Counted from the first letter of the stretch, positions 52,269-61,894 are shown. The stretch is DNA of 64,000 bases from Lysobacterales bacterium (GCA_016718605.1 JADKCY010000002.1:682001-746000); one strand, 5' to 3'. Numbers and translations are program-made. The notes: generated by a model from the sequence alone, not told the origin.

Positions 52269-52811
52269 TCAGTTACGGAAAGGAAAACGGAAGGCCTCTA
52301 AAAGCGCCTTTGCTTCTTCATCAGACTTCGCTGTTGTCGCAATGGAAATATCCATACCACGGATAGCATCAATCTGATCGAAGTCGATTTCGGGAAAAAT
52401 GATCTGTTCCTTGACGCCCATGTTGTAGTTTCCGCGCCCGTCAAACGAACGACCGCTAACCCCACGGAAGTCGCGTACACGAGGCAAAGAAATACTGATC
52501 AGGCGATCGAGGAACTCATACATGTGGGCACGGCGCAACGTAACCTTGCACCCAATTGGCCAACCGTCACGAATCTTGAAACTCGCAACTGAGACGCGTG
52601 CTTTCGTCGTCACTGGCTTTTGACCGCTGATTTTTGCCATGTCAGCAACCGCGTTTTCGAGAATCTTCTTGTTCCCGACTGCCTCACCAACACCCATATT
52701 CAAAGTAATCTTGGTAACGCGTGGCACTTGCATGACGTTCTTATACCCGAAACGCTGCATAAGTTTCGGCAACACATCCGTCTTGTAAATTTGTTCCAAA
52801 CGAGTAGTCAT
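52269..52811 (-). CDS. rplE: 50S ribosomal protein L5
   Basis: 180 residues. TRLEQIYKTDVLPKLMQRFG, then KPVTTKARVSVASFKIRDGW and IFPEIDFDQIDAIRGMDISI. L5 binds 5S rRNA and contacts the P-site tRNA. Confidence 0.97.
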   Translation of the reverse strand: MTTRLEQIYKTDVLPKLMQRFGYKNVMQVPRVTKITLNMGVGEAVGNKKILENAVADMAKISGQKPVTTKARVSVASFKIRDGWPIGCKVTLRRAHMYEFLDRLISISLPRVRDFRGVSGRSFDGRGNYNMGVKEQIIFPEIDFDQIDAIRGMDISIATTAKSDEEAKALLEAFRFPFRN

Positions 52812-52822
52812 CGCTGCATCCC

Positions 52823-53137
52823 TCAGGCGTCGATCGCCTCACCGCTCGAGCGGAACACGCGAATTTTGCGTCCATCCTCGAGCACCTTGAAACCAACGCG
52901 ATCCCCCTTGTTTAGGGCGGGATTGAACAGCATAACGTTGGAGATATGAATCGGAGCCTCACGCTCAACCACGCCGCCAGGCTGATTCGCCTGAGGATTT
53001 GGCTTTGTGTGTCGCTTCACCAGATTGATATTGGAAACCACGATGTGATCTCCCGCAACTCGGACGACATCGCCCTTCTGGCCTTTGTTCTTACCGGCGA
53101 TAACTAGCACCTGATCGCCTTTGCGGATACGGTTCAT
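52823..53137 (-). CDS. rplX: 50S ribosomal protein L24
   Basis: 104 residues with a KOW motif, IRKGDQVLVIAGKNKGQKGD, at the N-terminus, and HTKPNPQANQPGGVVEREAP. An early assembly initiator of the 50S subunit. Confidence 0.97.
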   Translation of the reverse strand: MNRIRKGDQVLVIAGKNKGQKGDVVRVAGDHIVVSNINLVKRHTKPNPQANQPGGVVEREAPIHISNVMLFNPALNKGDRVGFKVLEDGRKIRVFRSSGEAIDA

Positions 53138-53147
53138 GACTGAGTCC

Positions 53148-53516
53148 TCAGAGCACTTCAGGCGCGAGCGACACGATCTTCATGAACTTCTCACCACGCA
53201 GCTCGCGGGTGACCGGTCCAAAGATACGGGTGCCAATCGGCTCTTGCTTGTTGTTCAACAACACGGCAGCGTTGCCATCAAAACGAATGAGTGAACCATC
53301 AGCGCGTCGAACACCTTTCCGCGTGCGAACGACAACGGCGCTGTACACCTCACCCTTCTTTACCTTGCCGCGGGGAATTGCATCCTTGACGGACACCTTA
53401 ATAACATCCCCGATATGCGCGTACCGGCGCTTGGAACCACCAAGTACCTTGATACACATCAGCTCTTTCGCACCGGAGTTGTCGGCCGCGTCGAGAAACG
53501 ACTGCATCTGAATCAT
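53148..53516 (-). CDS. rplN: 50S ribosomal protein L14
   Basis: 122 residues: MIQMQSFLDAADNSGAKELM start, with IKVSVKDAIPRGKVKKGEVY and FGPVTRELRGEKFMKIVSLA. It lies at the subunit interface. Normal length. Confidence 0.97.
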   Translation of the reverse strand: MIQMQSFLDAADNSGAKELMCIKVLGGSKRRYAHIGDVIKVSVKDAIPRGKVKKGEVYSAVVVRTRKGVRRADGSLIRFDGNAAVLLNNKQEPIGTRIFGPVTRELRGEKFMKIVSLAPEVL

Positions 53517-53531
53517 GGCTTTAAACTCCGG

Positions 53532-53795
53532 TTATACCGTTGCACGGGTGAGCACTTCCACCACACGCCAGGTCTTGGTTTTTGACATTGGACGGCACTC
53601 GACTACGCGAACCAGATCGCCTTCGTTGCAGGCGTTCGCTTCATCATGCGCATGCAGCTTGGTCGAACGCTTCAAATACTTGCCGTAAAGCGCATGCTTT
53701 ACCTGACGCTCAACAAGTACAGTTACAGTCTTGTCCATCTTGTTGCTGACCACGCGCCCTTCCACGGTGCGGCCATTCGGGTTGATCTCGCTCAT
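53532..53795 (-). CDS. rpsQ: 30S ribosomal protein S17
   Basis: 87 residues. RTVEGRVVSNKMDKTVTVLV and HDEANACNEGDLVRVVECRP are conserved. A primary 16S rRNA binder. Confidence 0.97.
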   Translation of the reverse strand: MSEINPNGRTVEGRVVSNKMDKTVTVLVERQVKHALYGKYLKRSTKLHAHDEANACNEGDLVRVVECRPMSKTKTWRVVEVLTRATV

Positions 53796-53805
53796 ATCGG
53801 CAGCC

Positions 53806-53991
53806 TTACTTGGTTACTTCCAGCACAGACTTGACTCGCGCGATTTCACGGCGAACAGCCTTCAGCTGGTGGGTTTGAGTCAATTGACCAGTTCCCTTCT
53901 GCATGCGCAGGTTGAATTGCTCGCGGCGCAGTTCAAGTAGGTGACCTTTGAGTTCGGCCGGTGACTTCTGGCGAATTTCTTGGATGTCCAT
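53806..53991 (-). CDS. rpmC: 50S ribosomal protein L29
   Basis: 61 residues: MDIQEIRQKSPAELKGHLLE, LRREQFNLRMQKGTGQL. A helical hairpin near the exit tunnel. Overlaps rplP by one base. Confidence 0.96.
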   Translation of the reverse strand: MDIQEIRQKSPAELKGHLLELRREQFNLRMQKGTGQLTQTHQLKAVRREIARVKSVLEVTK

Positions 53992-54404
53992 TAGCGCACC
54001 GTACGGGAAACAAATGTGGTTTGAACAGAGAGCTTGGCTGCCGCAAGACGGAAAGCCTCGCGAGCCGCATCCTCCGGAACACCTTCAATCTCGTACAGAA
54101 CGCGACCCGGTTGAATCAGCGCAACCCAGTACTCGACGTTACCCTTACCGGCACCCATGCGAACTTCGATCGGTTTCTGCGTGATGGGTTTGTCGGGAAA
54201 AACGCGAATCCACAACTTGCCACCACGTTTAACGTAGCGGCTAATCGTACGTCGGGCTGACTCGATCTGGCGCGCGGTAATTTGGCCATGAGAAACGGCC
54301 TTCAGACCGTACTCACCAAAACTCACCGCAGCACCATTCCAGCTCAAGCCTTCGTTACGCCCCTTGTGTACCTTGCGGTATTTGGTTCTTTTCGGCTGCA
54401 ACAT
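53991..54404 (-). CDS. rplP: 50S ribosomal protein L16
   Basis: 137 residues: MLQPKRTKYRKVHKGRNEGL start and RYVKRGGKLWIRVFPDKPIT. It shapes the A site and is needed late in 50S assembly. Confidence 0.97.
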   Translation of the reverse strand: MLQPKRTKYRKVHKGRNEGLSWNGAAVSFGEYGLKAVSHGQITARQIESARRTISRYVKRGGKLWIRVFPDKPITQKPIEVRMGAGKGNVEYWVALIQPGRVLYEIEGVPEDAAREAFRLAAAKLSVQTTFVSRTVR

Positions 54405-54415
54405 GGCTGTATTCC

Positions 54416-55117
54416 TTACTTGACTGTCTGACGAGGAGCGCGCTCGGGGCGGGCGGCCTCTTCAGGCTTCTCTTGGCCCACTTGGGAGAAGTCAAACACT
54501 TCGCCCTTGTAGATCCAGGTTTTGATTCCAATAATCCCGTACGTGGTCGCGGCTTCTGCAAACCCGTAATCGACGTCAGCGCGCAAGGTATGCAAAGGCA
54601 CACGCCCCTCGCGATACCACTCCGAACGAGCGATTTCCGCACCATTCAGACGACCGGCAACATTGATCTTGATACCAAGCGCACCCAGTCGCATGGCGTT
54701 TCCGACAGCTCGCTTCATTGCTCGACGGAACATGATGCGACGCTCCAATTGCTGAGCAACCGACTCAGCAACCAGCTGCGCATCCAGCTCAGGCTTACGT
54801 ACTTCGGCGACATTGATATGCACCGGTACGCCCATGATTGCCGAAACATCCTTGCGGAGCTTTTCGATGTCCTCGCCCTTCTTGCCGATCACTACACCCG
54901 GCCTTGCGGTGTGGATTGTGACCCGGGCGGTCTTCGCGGGGCGCTCAATCTGGATTCGCGAGACGCCAGCGGCAGCGAGCTTCTTCCGAAGCACTTCCCG
55001 GACCCGCAAGTCGGCGGCCAAGTAGCCCGCGAAATCACGTTTGTTTGCGTACCATTTCGAATTCCAATCCTTGGCGATGCCAAGGCGAATTCCAATTGGA
55101 TGAACTTTGTGTCCCAT
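54416..55117 (-). CDS. rpsC: 30S ribosomal protein S3
   Basis: 233 residues from the ATG at 55117 (MGHKVHPIGIRLGIAKDWNS). The KH domain has PGVVIGKKGEDIEKLRKDV; the C-terminal domain has RVPLHTLRADVDYGFAEA. The longer frame to 55240 is spurious. S3 lies at the mRNA entry. Confidence 0.97.
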   Translation of the reverse strand: MGHKVHPIGIRLGIAKDWNSKWYANKRDFAGYLAADLRVREVLRKKLAAAGVSRIQIERPAKTARVTIHTARPGVVIGKKGEDIEKLRKDVSAIMGVPVHINVAEVRKPELDAQLVAESVAQQLERRIMFRRAMKRAVGNAMRLGALGIKINVAGRLNGAEIARSEWYREGRVPLHTLRADVDYGFAEAATTYGIIGIKTWIYKGEVFDFSQVGQEKPEEAARPERAPRQTVK

Positions 55118-55130
55118 CGTGAGTACCCGC

Positions 55131-55466
55131 TTATTGACCGTTGCCAACAACCACAGTGATGTGGCTGGTGCGCTTGAGGATGCGCGCACCACGACCCTTT
55201 GCACGGGCGTGGAACCGCTTGAGGACCGGACCTTCGTCAACGAACACGCTGGCGACTTTCAACTCGTCGACGTCAGCACCATCGTTGTTCTCGGCATTTG
55301 ATGTAGCAGACCACAGCACCTTGTAGATCAAATGCGCAGCCTTTTTGTCACTGAACTTCAGCAGGTCGAGTGCACGAGCGACAGGCATTCCGCGGACCTG
55401 ATCCGCGACGAGCCTCGCCTTTTGTGCGGAGATTCGGACGCCGCGTAGAATAGCTTTGGTTTCCAT
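55131..55466 (-). CDS. rplV: 50S ribosomal protein L22
   Basis: 111 residues from the ATG at 55466 (METKAILRGVRISAQKARLV), matching the usual MET start; an earlier in-frame start is less likely. Its loop KGRGARILKRTSHITVVV lines the exit tunnel. Confidence 0.96.
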   Translation of the reverse strand: METKAILRGVRISAQKARLVADQVRGMPVARALDLLKFSDKKAAHLIYKVLWSATSNAENNDGADVDELKVASVFVDEGPVLKRFHARAKGRGARILKRTSHITVVVGNGQ

Positions 55467-55476
55467 GCCTATCTCC

Positions 55477-55752
55477 TTAACGACCGGTCTTCTTGTCGCC
55501 GCCATGCCCCTTGAAGGTGCGGGTCACAGCGAACTCGCCCAACTTGTGGCCGACCATGTTCTCGTTAACCAATAACGGAACGTGCTGACGCCCGTTATGG
55601 ATCGCGATAGTGAGACCTACCATCTCTGGAAGAATCATCGAGCGGCGTGACCAGGTCTTGATCGGGCGCTTATTGTTGGCTGCAGCAGCAACCTCAACCT
55701 TCTTAAGAAGGTGAAGATCGATGAACGGGCCTTTTTTGAGTGAACGTGCCAT
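55477..55752 (-). CDS. rpsS: 30S ribosomal protein S19
   Basis: 91 residues: MARSLKKGPFIDLHLLKKVE and VGHKLGEFAVTRTFKGHGGD. It sits in the 30S head with S13. Confidence 0.97.
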   Translation of the reverse strand: MARSLKKGPFIDLHLLKKVEVAAAANNKRPIKTWSRRSMILPEMVGLTIAIHNGRQHVPLLVNENMVGHKLGEFAVTRTFKGHGGDKKTGR

Positions 55753-55765
55753 GACCGTTTCCTAA

Positions 55766-56587
55766 TTACTTCCGACGCCGAACGATGAACTGTTCAGTAC
55801 GTTTGTTGTTGCGTGTTTTGTATCCCTTGGTCGGAACACCCCACGGAGTGACAGGATGGCGACCACCTGAGGTACGCCCCTCACCACCACCATGCGGATG
55901 GTCGATTGGGTTCATCACCACACCACGAACGGTCGGGCGAATTCCCAGCCAGCGCTTCGCGCCAGCTTTGCCAATCTTCCGCAAATTGTGCTCACTGTTT
56001 CCAACTTCGCCGATGGTCGCGCGACAGTCCGCAGGGACCTTACGCATTTCACCAGAGCGCAAGCGCAAAGTCGCATAACCCTGCTCGCGCGCAATCAGCT
56101 GAACCGAAGAGCCCGCACTACGGGCAACCTGTGCCTTCTTGCCAGGTTTCATTTCGACGCAGTGGACGGTGGTACCGATCGGGATGTTGCGCAAGGGCAG
56201 CGTGTTACCCACTTTGATGGGCGCATCGCGACCAGCAATCAACTGATCACCGATCTGTATTCCCTTCGGGGCGATGATGTAACGTCGCTCGCCGTCAGCA
56301 TAACACAGAAGCGCAATGTGCGCAGTGCGATTGGGGTCGTACTCCACCCGCTCAACACGGGCCGGTATACCTTCCTTGTCTCGCTTGAAATCCACTAAAC
56401 GATAGTGCTGCTTGTGACCGCCACCTTTGTGACGCGTGGTAATGCGTCCAGCATTATTGCGCCCGCCGGTACGTGACTGGGCTTCGACCAGTGCAGCAAC
56501 CGGTGATCCCTTGTAGAGGTCTGCTTTGCTGACACTGACTTTCGAGCGTCGACCCGGGGAGGTCGGCTTGTAGTTAATAACTGCCAT
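55766..56587 (-). CDS. rplB: 50S ribosomal protein L2
   Basis: 273 residues. GRNNAGRITTRHKGGGHKQH near the start and RGVVMNPIDHPHGGGEGRTS with the His needed for peptidyl transferase activity. Normal length. Confidence 0.97.
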   Translation of the reverse strand: MAVINYKPTSPGRRSKVSVSKADLYKGSPVAALVEAQSRTGGRNNAGRITTRHKGGGHKQHYRLVDFKRDKEGIPARVERVEYDPNRTAHIALLCYADGERRYIIAPKGIQIGDQLIAGRDAPIKVGNTLPLRNIPIGTTVHCVEMKPGKKAQVARSAGSSVQLIAREQGYATLRLRSGEMRKVPADCRATIGEVGNSEHNLRKIGKAGAKRWLGIRPTVRGVVMNPIDHPHGGGEGRTSGGRHPVTPWGVPTKGYKTRNNKRTEQFIVRRRK

Positions 56588-56597
56588 TTTCTACTCC

Positions 56598-56894
56598 TCA
56601 GGGCCTAGCCATGACGTCGATGGACTGCCCTTCGGCAAGCCGAACGTAGGCTTTACGCCAGTCACCACGGTGCCCAAGTCTGGATCGGAACGACTTCGCC
56701 TTGCCTTTGACGTTAACGACGTTGACGGCAAGCACGCTGACAGAAAACAAATGCTCAATTGCCGCTTTGACATCGGCCTTCGTCGCATTCTGCGCAATCT
56801 CAAAAACGTATTGATTCGTTCCTTCCTGAAGGCGAGCAGCCTTTTCGGAAATCAGCGGCGAGCGCAACACGCTCAAAATATGCTCGGTGCTCAT
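56598..56894 (-). CDS. rplW: 50S ribosomal protein L23
   Basis: 98 residues. The ATG at 56894 overlaps the rplD stop (ATGA) and is preceded by GGAGTGG; the GTG at 56903 is less likely. LSVLRSPLISEKAARLQEG is the conserved start. L23 docks SRP and trigger factor at the tunnel exit. Confidence 0.96.
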   Translation of the reverse strand: MSTEHILSVLRSPLISEKAARLQEGTNQYVFEIAQNATKADVKAAIEHLFSVSVLAVNVVNVKGKAKSFRSRLGHRGDWRKAYVRLAEGQSIDVMARP

Positions 56895-57496
56895 GCCAGC
56901 CACTCCTCGATTTTCTTTAGCGCATCAACCGTAACGATGACATCGTCGGCACCCACGAGTGCAACCGGGTCCAGCCCCTGCACATCGCGAACCTCAACAT
57001 AGGGAATGTTGCGTGCCGCCAAAAACAACGCTTCAGATCCACTTTCCGTCACGAGCAATGGACGCTTGCCAACGCTCAATTCCGCCAATTTCGCTACTAG
57101 CTCTGAGGTCTTTGGACCGCTCACCTCAAGGCTCTCGACGACCTTCAACCGACCGAGGCGAGCGAGTTCCGAGAGAATGGAGCAGATCGCGCCGCGGTAC
57201 ATCTTGCGATTTACCTTCTGAGCGAAACTGCGCGGCTTCGCGGCAAATGACACACCACCACCAATAAAAATAGGTGCCCGATAGTCACCGTGGCGAGCGC
57301 CACCGCCCTTTTGCTTCTTGAATTTCTTCGTCGTGCCGCTGACTTCGGAACGTGTCTTCTGCGCCTTCGTACCGGCGCGTCCAGCGTTGCGATAAGCAAC
57401 GACCACTTGATGCACAAGGTCCTGACGGAATTCAAGGCCAAAAACATCGTCGGACACGGCGACGGTACTAGTACCGCCTATCACTGAGAGTTCCAT
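56891..57496 (-). CDS. rplD: 50S ribosomal protein L4
   Basis: 201 residues: GTKAQKTRSEVSGTTKKFKK and KKQKGGGARHGDYRAPIFIG form the tunnel loop. In Escherichia coli L4 represses the S10 operon through a leader; here the space between tuf and rpsJ is only 83 bases, so that leader is absent. Confidence 0.97.
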   Translation of the reverse strand: MELSVIGGTSTVAVSDDVFGLEFRQDLVHQVVVAYRNAGRAGTKAQKTRSEVSGTTKKFKKQKGGGARHGDYRAPIFIGGGVSFAAKPRSFAQKVNRKMYRGAICSILSELARLGRLKVVESLEVSGPKTSELVAKLAELSVGKRPLLVTESGSEALFLAARNIPYVEVRDVQGLDPVALVGADDVIVTVDALKKIEEWLA

Positions 57497-57506
57497 GTCT
57501 TTCTCC

Positions 57507-58145
57507 TTATGCCTTGGATGCCGGACGAATGATTACGTCACCACCGGGAGCGCCAGGTACCGCGCCGCGAACGGCAATCAACCCGCGATCCAAGTCCACC
57601 TTGACAACGACAAGATTCTGCATCGTCTGGTTCTCGGCACCCATGTGCCCAGACATTTTCTTACCCGGAAATACACGACCAGGCGTCTGCCGCTGGCCGA
57701 TCGAACCAGGGGAACGGTGAGACAACGAGTTACCGTGCGTGGCGTCGCCCATGGTGAAGTTGTGCCGCTTGATCGTTCCCGCGAAACCCTTGCCACGCGT
57801 CACGCCAGCAACGTCTACTTTTTGCCCTTCCGCAAAAATGTCGGCCTTGATTTCACCGCCAACACTGTATCCAGCCAACTCGGAGTCAGCGACACGGAAC
57901 TCCCACAGCCCACGCCCGGCCTCAACCTTTGCCTTCGCAAAGTGGCCAGCCTCTGGTTTGCAAACCAAAGAAGCACGCTTGCTGCCCGCGGTAACCTGCA
58001 CGGCGGCGTAGCCATCCAACTCTGGGGTCTTAATTTGAACGACGCGATTGGGTGTCGCTTCAATCAACGTCACAGGAACTGACTCACCATTTTCAGTGAA
58101 GAGTCGGCTCATGCCGCACTTGCGGCCAACGATTCCGATGCTCAT
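57507..58145 (-). CDS. rplC: 50S ribosomal protein L3
   Basis: 212 residues. VGRKCGMSRLFTENGESVPV and the loop FTMGDATHGNSLSHRSPGSI with the Gln that PrmB methylates (IGQRQTPGRVFPGKKM). Normal length. Confidence 0.97.
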   Translation of the reverse strand: MSIGIVGRKCGMSRLFTENGESVPVTLIEATPNRVVQIKTPELDGYAAVQVTAGSKRASLVCKPEAGHFAKAKVEAGRGLWEFRVADSELAGYSVGGEIKADIFAEGQKVDVAGVTRGKGFAGTIKRHNFTMGDATHGNSLSHRSPGSIGQRQTPGRVFPGKKMSGHMGAENQTMQNLVVVKVDLDRGLIAVRGAVPGAPGGDVIIRPASKA

Positions 58146-58153
58146 GTCTTACC

Positions 58154-58465
58154 TCAGTACAACTTGATCTGGACGTCGACGCCGGCTGCGAGCTCAAGCT
58201 TCATGAGCGCATCCACGGTCTTGTCATTGGGATCGACGATATCCAGCACGCGCTTGTGCGTGCGAGTTTCGTATTGGTCACGCGCATCTTTGTCGACGTG
58301 CGGCGACACAAGCACGGTGTAACGCTCGGTCTTCGTTGGCAGTGGAATCGGACCACGCACCTGCGCACCAGTGCGCTTGGCGGTTTCTACAATCTCACCT
58401 GCCGAGCGATCAATCAGTCGGTGATCAAACGCTTTCAGCCGAATCCGAATCTTTTGGTCAGCCAT
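58154..58465 (-). CDS. rpsJ: 30S ribosomal protein S10
   Basis: 103 residues: RIRLKAFDHRLIDRSAGEIV and GPIPLPTKTERYTVLVSPHV. S10 (NusE) also takes part in antitermination with NusB. First gene of the S10 group. Confidence 0.97.
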   Translation of the reverse strand: MADQKIRIRLKAFDHRLIDRSAGEIVETAKRTGAQVRGPIPLPTKTERYTVLVSPHVDKDARDQYETRTHKRVLDIVDPNDKTVDALMKLELAAGVDVQIKLY

Positions 58466-58498
58466 TGGCCAATTCCCTAGTTTTCGTTAAAGAGCGAC

Positions 58499-58526
58499 GG
58501 GGGTGGGAGCACTTGGTCCCACCCCC
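58499..58526 (-). terminator. Hairpin between tuf and rpsJ
   Basis: Ten-base perfect arms GGGGGTGGGA and TCCCACCCCC with an eight-base loop, followed on the minus strand by GTCGCTCTTTAACG. It can act as a partial terminator or attenuator separating the str part from the S10 part. Confidence 0.7.
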
Positions 58527-58548
58527 CGATGAAGAACAAAACGACTAC

Positions 58549-59739
58549 TTACTGAACAACCTTTGCCACGACGCCAGCGCCAACGGTGCGACCACCTTCG
58601 CGAATCGCGAAACGAAGACCCTCTTCCATCGCGATCGGCGCAATCAACGTCACCACCATCTTTACGTTGTCGCCAGGCATCACCATCTCAACACCTTCAG
58701 GCAGCTCGCAAGCGCCCGTCACGTCCGTCGTTCGGAAATAAAACTGCGGACGATAGCCCTTGAAGAACGGCGTGTGACGGCCACCTTCATCTTTCGACAA
58801 CACATACACTTCCGCTTCAAACTTCGTGTGCGGGGTGATCGTGCCAGGCTTCGACAGCACCTGACCACGCTCAACGTCGTCACGCTTCGTTCCGCGCAAC
58901 AACAGCCCAGCATTATCACCCGCCTGACCCTGATCCAGCAACTTGCGGAACATCTCCACGCCCGTCACCGTCGTCTTCACGGTTGGACGGATGCCAACAA
59001 TCTCCACTTCCTCGCCTACCTTGATCACGCCGCGCTCAATACGCCCAGTCACCACCGTGCCGCGACCCGAGATCGAAAACACGTCTTCCACCGGCATCAA
59101 GAACGCCTTGTCCACGTCACGCTGCGGCTCCGGAATCCACGAGTCCAGCGCTTCCACCAACTTCAGAATCGACGGCACGCCAATCGGACTCTGATCACCT
59201 TCCAGCGCCGATCGCGCAGAACCCGTGATGATCGGGGTGTCGTCGCCTGGGAACTCATACTTGCTCAGCAGCTCGCGGACTTCCATCTCCACCAGCTCCA
59301 ACAACTCGGCGTCGTCCACCAAGTCCGCCTTGTTCAGGTAAACCACGATGTAGGGCACGCCAACCTGACGCGCCAACAAGATGTGTTCACGCGTCTGCGG
59401 CATCGGGCCGTCAGCGGCCGAGCACACCAGAATCGCGCCGTCCATCTGCGCCGCACCCGTAATCATGTTCTTGACGTAGTCCGCATGACCAGGGCAGTCC
59501 ACGTGCGCGTAATGACGCGACGGGCTTTCGTATTCGACGTGCGCCGTCGAAATCGTAATGCCGCGCGCCTTCTCTTCCGGCGCCGCATCAATCTGGTCGT
59601 ACGCCTTGAATTCACCACCAAAACGCTCCGCGCCAATCTTCGTCAGCGCCGCCGTCAGAGTGGTCTTGCCGTGGTCAACGTGACCAATCGTGCCTACGTT
59701 CACGTGCGGCTTGGTGCGTTCAAATTTGCTCTTTGCCAT
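58549..59739 (-). CDS. tuf: Elongation factor Tu
   Basis: 396-residue GTPase delivering aminoacyl-tRNA to the ribosome. G1 is GHVDHGKTTLTAAL, G2 KARGITISTAHVEYE, G3 DCPGHADYVKNM, G4 NKADLVDD; C-terminal beta-barrels follow. A second tuf is usual elsewhere in gammaproteobacteria but is not in this window. Confidence 0.98.
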   Translation of the reverse strand: MAKSKFERTKPHVNVGTIGHVDHGKTTLTAALTKIGAERFGGEFKAYDQIDAAPEEKARGITISTAHVEYESPSRHYAHVDCPGHADYVKNMITGAAQMDGAILVCSAADGPMPQTREHILLARQVGVPYIVVYLNKADLVDDAELLELVEMEVRELLSKYEFPGDDTPIITGSARSALEGDQSPIGVPSILKLVEALDSWIPEPQRDVDKAFLMPVEDVFSISGRGTVVTGRIERGVIKVGEEVEIVGIRPTVKTTVTGVEMFRKLLDQGQAGDNAGLLLRGTKRDDVERGQVLSKPGTITPHTKFEAEVYVLSKDEGGRHTPFFKGYRPQFYFRTTDVTGACELPEGVEMVMPGDNVKMVVTLIAPIAMEEGLRFAIREGGRTVGAGVVAKVVQ

Positions 59740-59785
59740 GACTAAACAACCTCAAGTTGAATACTGGGCCTGATCAGGTCACCAA

Positions 59786-61876
59786 TCAGGATTTCTTGGT
59801 GATCGCCTCAGCGATACTGGTGGGAGCCTCGGCGTAATGATCGAATTCCATGGTGTAGGTCGCGCGACCTTGGCTCATGGAGCGCAATGTTGTCGCATAA
59901 CCAAACATCTCACCCAAAGGAACCATCGCATTGATGATCTTGCCTGAGAGACTGTCGTCCGAACCCTGAAGCAATCCGCGTCTACGACTGAGATCGCCCA
60001 TGACGTCACCCATATAGTCCTCAGGGGTGACAACCTCGACCTTCATGACCGGCTCCAGAAGAACCGGATTTGCCTTCGCAAAGGCTTCCTTGAATGCCAT
60101 GGAACCAGCGACCTTAAACGCCATTTCGTTGGAGTCGACGTCGTGATAGCTACCATCAACCGCACGAATTTTGATATCAACAACGGGATAACCAGCCATC
60201 GGGCCAGTTGTCATCGCTTCTTGAATACCCTTATCTGAGGCGGTGACATATTCCTTTGGAACAACACCGCCAACGATCGCGCTCTCAAACAAGTACCCCT
60301 TACCACGCTCTTGGGGCTCCATTTCAATCACGATGTGACCGTACTGGCCACGACCACCGGATTGTCGGACAAACTTGCCTTCCTGCTTTACCGATTTGCG
60401 AATGGTTTCGCGATAGGCAACCTGAGGCTTCCCGACATTAGCTTCCACATTGAATTCGCGCTTCATGCGATCAACGAGAATTTCCAAGTGCAGCTCGCCC
60501 ATGCCGGAAATGATCGTTTGCCCCGACTCTTCATCGGTGCGCACGCGGAACGAAGGGTCCTCTTGCGCCAAACGGCCCAGCGCAATACCCATCTTCTCCT
60601 GATCTGATTTAGTCTTTGGCTCCACCGCCATCGAAATCACCGGCTCGGGGAAAATCATTCGCTCAAGCGTCACGATGCGGTCTTGGGAACACAAGGTGTC
60701 ACCAGTCGTCACATCCTTCAAACCAACGGCTGCAGCGATGTCACCGGCAAGCACTTCCTTGATCTCTTCACGCTGATTGGCGTGCATCTGCAAAATTCGA
60801 CCGATACGCTCTTTTTTGCCCTTGATCGGGTTGTAGAGCTGATCACCAGCATTCAACGTTCCCGAGTAAACGCGGAAAAACGTCAGTGAGCCGACAAACG
60901 GATCAGTCATGATTTTGAAAGCGAGTGCAGAGAAAGGCTCCGAATCACCAGCAACACGCACAGTCTCCTTGTCATCCTCATCGATGCCTTTGACAGGCGG
61001 ACGATCAGAAGGTGCCGGCAGATAACTGATGACAGCGTCAAGCATGGCTTGAACGCCTTTGTTCTTGAACGCCGTGCCACAGAAGGCGGGGATGACCTCA
61101 CACCGCAGTGTTCTTTCACGGATACCCGCGACGATTTCGGCCTCCGACAAGTCACCCTCTTCGAGGTATTTGTTCATCAACTCTTCAGACGCCTCAGCAG
61201 CTGCCTCCACCATGAACGCGCGCGCCTTGACGCATTGCTCGAGTAGATTGGCTGGCACCTCAGCGTAACTAAAGGTATTTCCGTTCGTCGACATGTCCCA
61301 TGCGATCGCCTTCATTTTTAGAAGATCGACCACACCCTCAAAGTTCTCTTCCGCCCCAATCGCCACCTGCATGGGGACCGGGTATGCACCCAAGCGACTC
61401 TTCAACTGATCAACAACCTTGCCGAAATTTGCTCCGGTTCGGTCCATCTTGTTAACAAAGGCAAGTCGTGGCACGTTGTACTTGTTCGCCTGGCGCCATA
61501 CCGTTTCTGACTGCGGCTGAACACCGCCAACTGCGCACAACACAAAGACAGCGCCGTCCAATACCCGCAACGAACGCTCAACCTCAATCGTGAAGTCGAC
61601 GTGCCCTGGCGTATCAATGATGTTGAAACGATGCTGCGGGTAGGACTTATCCATACCCTGCCAGAAACAGGTCGTCGCAGCTGACGTGATCGTAATGCCA
61701 CGCTCCTGCTCCTGCTCCATCCAGTCCATGGTGGCCGCGCCATCGTGAACTTCGCCAATTTTGTGATTGACGCCGGTATAGAAAAGAATGCGCTCAGTTG
61801 TCGTCGTTTTGCCGGCATCAATGTGAGCCATGATGCCGAAGTTGCGATAGCGTTCGATGGGTGTGGTACGGGCCAC
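59786..61876 (-). CDS. fusA: Elongation factor G
   Basis: 696-residue translocase. G1 is AHIDAGKTTTTERIL, G2 EQERGITITSAATTC, G3 DTPGHVDFTIEVERS, G4 VNKMDRTGANF, then domains II-V ending ATYTMEFDHYAEAPTSI. It is complete and lies between rpsG and tuf. Confidence 0.98.
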   Translation of the reverse strand: MARTTPIERYRNFGIMAHIDAGKTTTTERILFYTGVNHKIGEVHDGAATMDWMEQEQERGITITSAATTCFWQGMDKSYPQHRFNIIDTPGHVDFTIEVERSLRVLDGAVFVLCAVGGVQPQSETVWRQANKYNVPRLAFVNKMDRTGANFGKVVDQLKSRLGAYPVPMQVAIGAEENFEGVVDLLKMKAIAWDMSTNGNTFSYAEVPANLLEQCVKARAFMVEAAAEASEELMNKYLEEGDLSEAEIVAGIRERTLRCEVIPAFCGTAFKNKGVQAMLDAVISYLPAPSDRPPVKGIDEDDKETVRVAGDSEPFSALAFKIMTDPFVGSLTFFRVYSGTLNAGDQLYNPIKGKKERIGRILQMHANQREEIKEVLAGDIAAAVGLKDVTTGDTLCSQDRIVTLERMIFPEPVISMAVEPKTKSDQEKMGIALGRLAQEDPSFRVRTDEESGQTIISGMGELHLEILVDRMKREFNVEANVGKPQVAYRETIRKSVKQEGKFVRQSGGRGQYGHIVIEMEPQERGKGYLFESAIVGGVVPKEYVTASDKGIQEAMTTGPMAGYPVVDIKIRAVDGSYHDVDSNEMAFKVAGSMAFKEAFAKANPVLLEPVMKVEVVTPEDYMGDVMGDLSRRRGLLQGSDDSLSGKIINAMVPLGEMFGYATTLRSMSQGRATYTMEFDHYAEAPTSIAEAITKKS

Positions 61877-61894
61877 GATGATTGCCTTTTTCTG

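Noticed and set aside
58336..59745. 469-residue plus-strand frame opposite tuf
   Set aside because: It is antisense to the highly conserved tuf gene, very rich in His and Arg, and a typical high-GC shadow.
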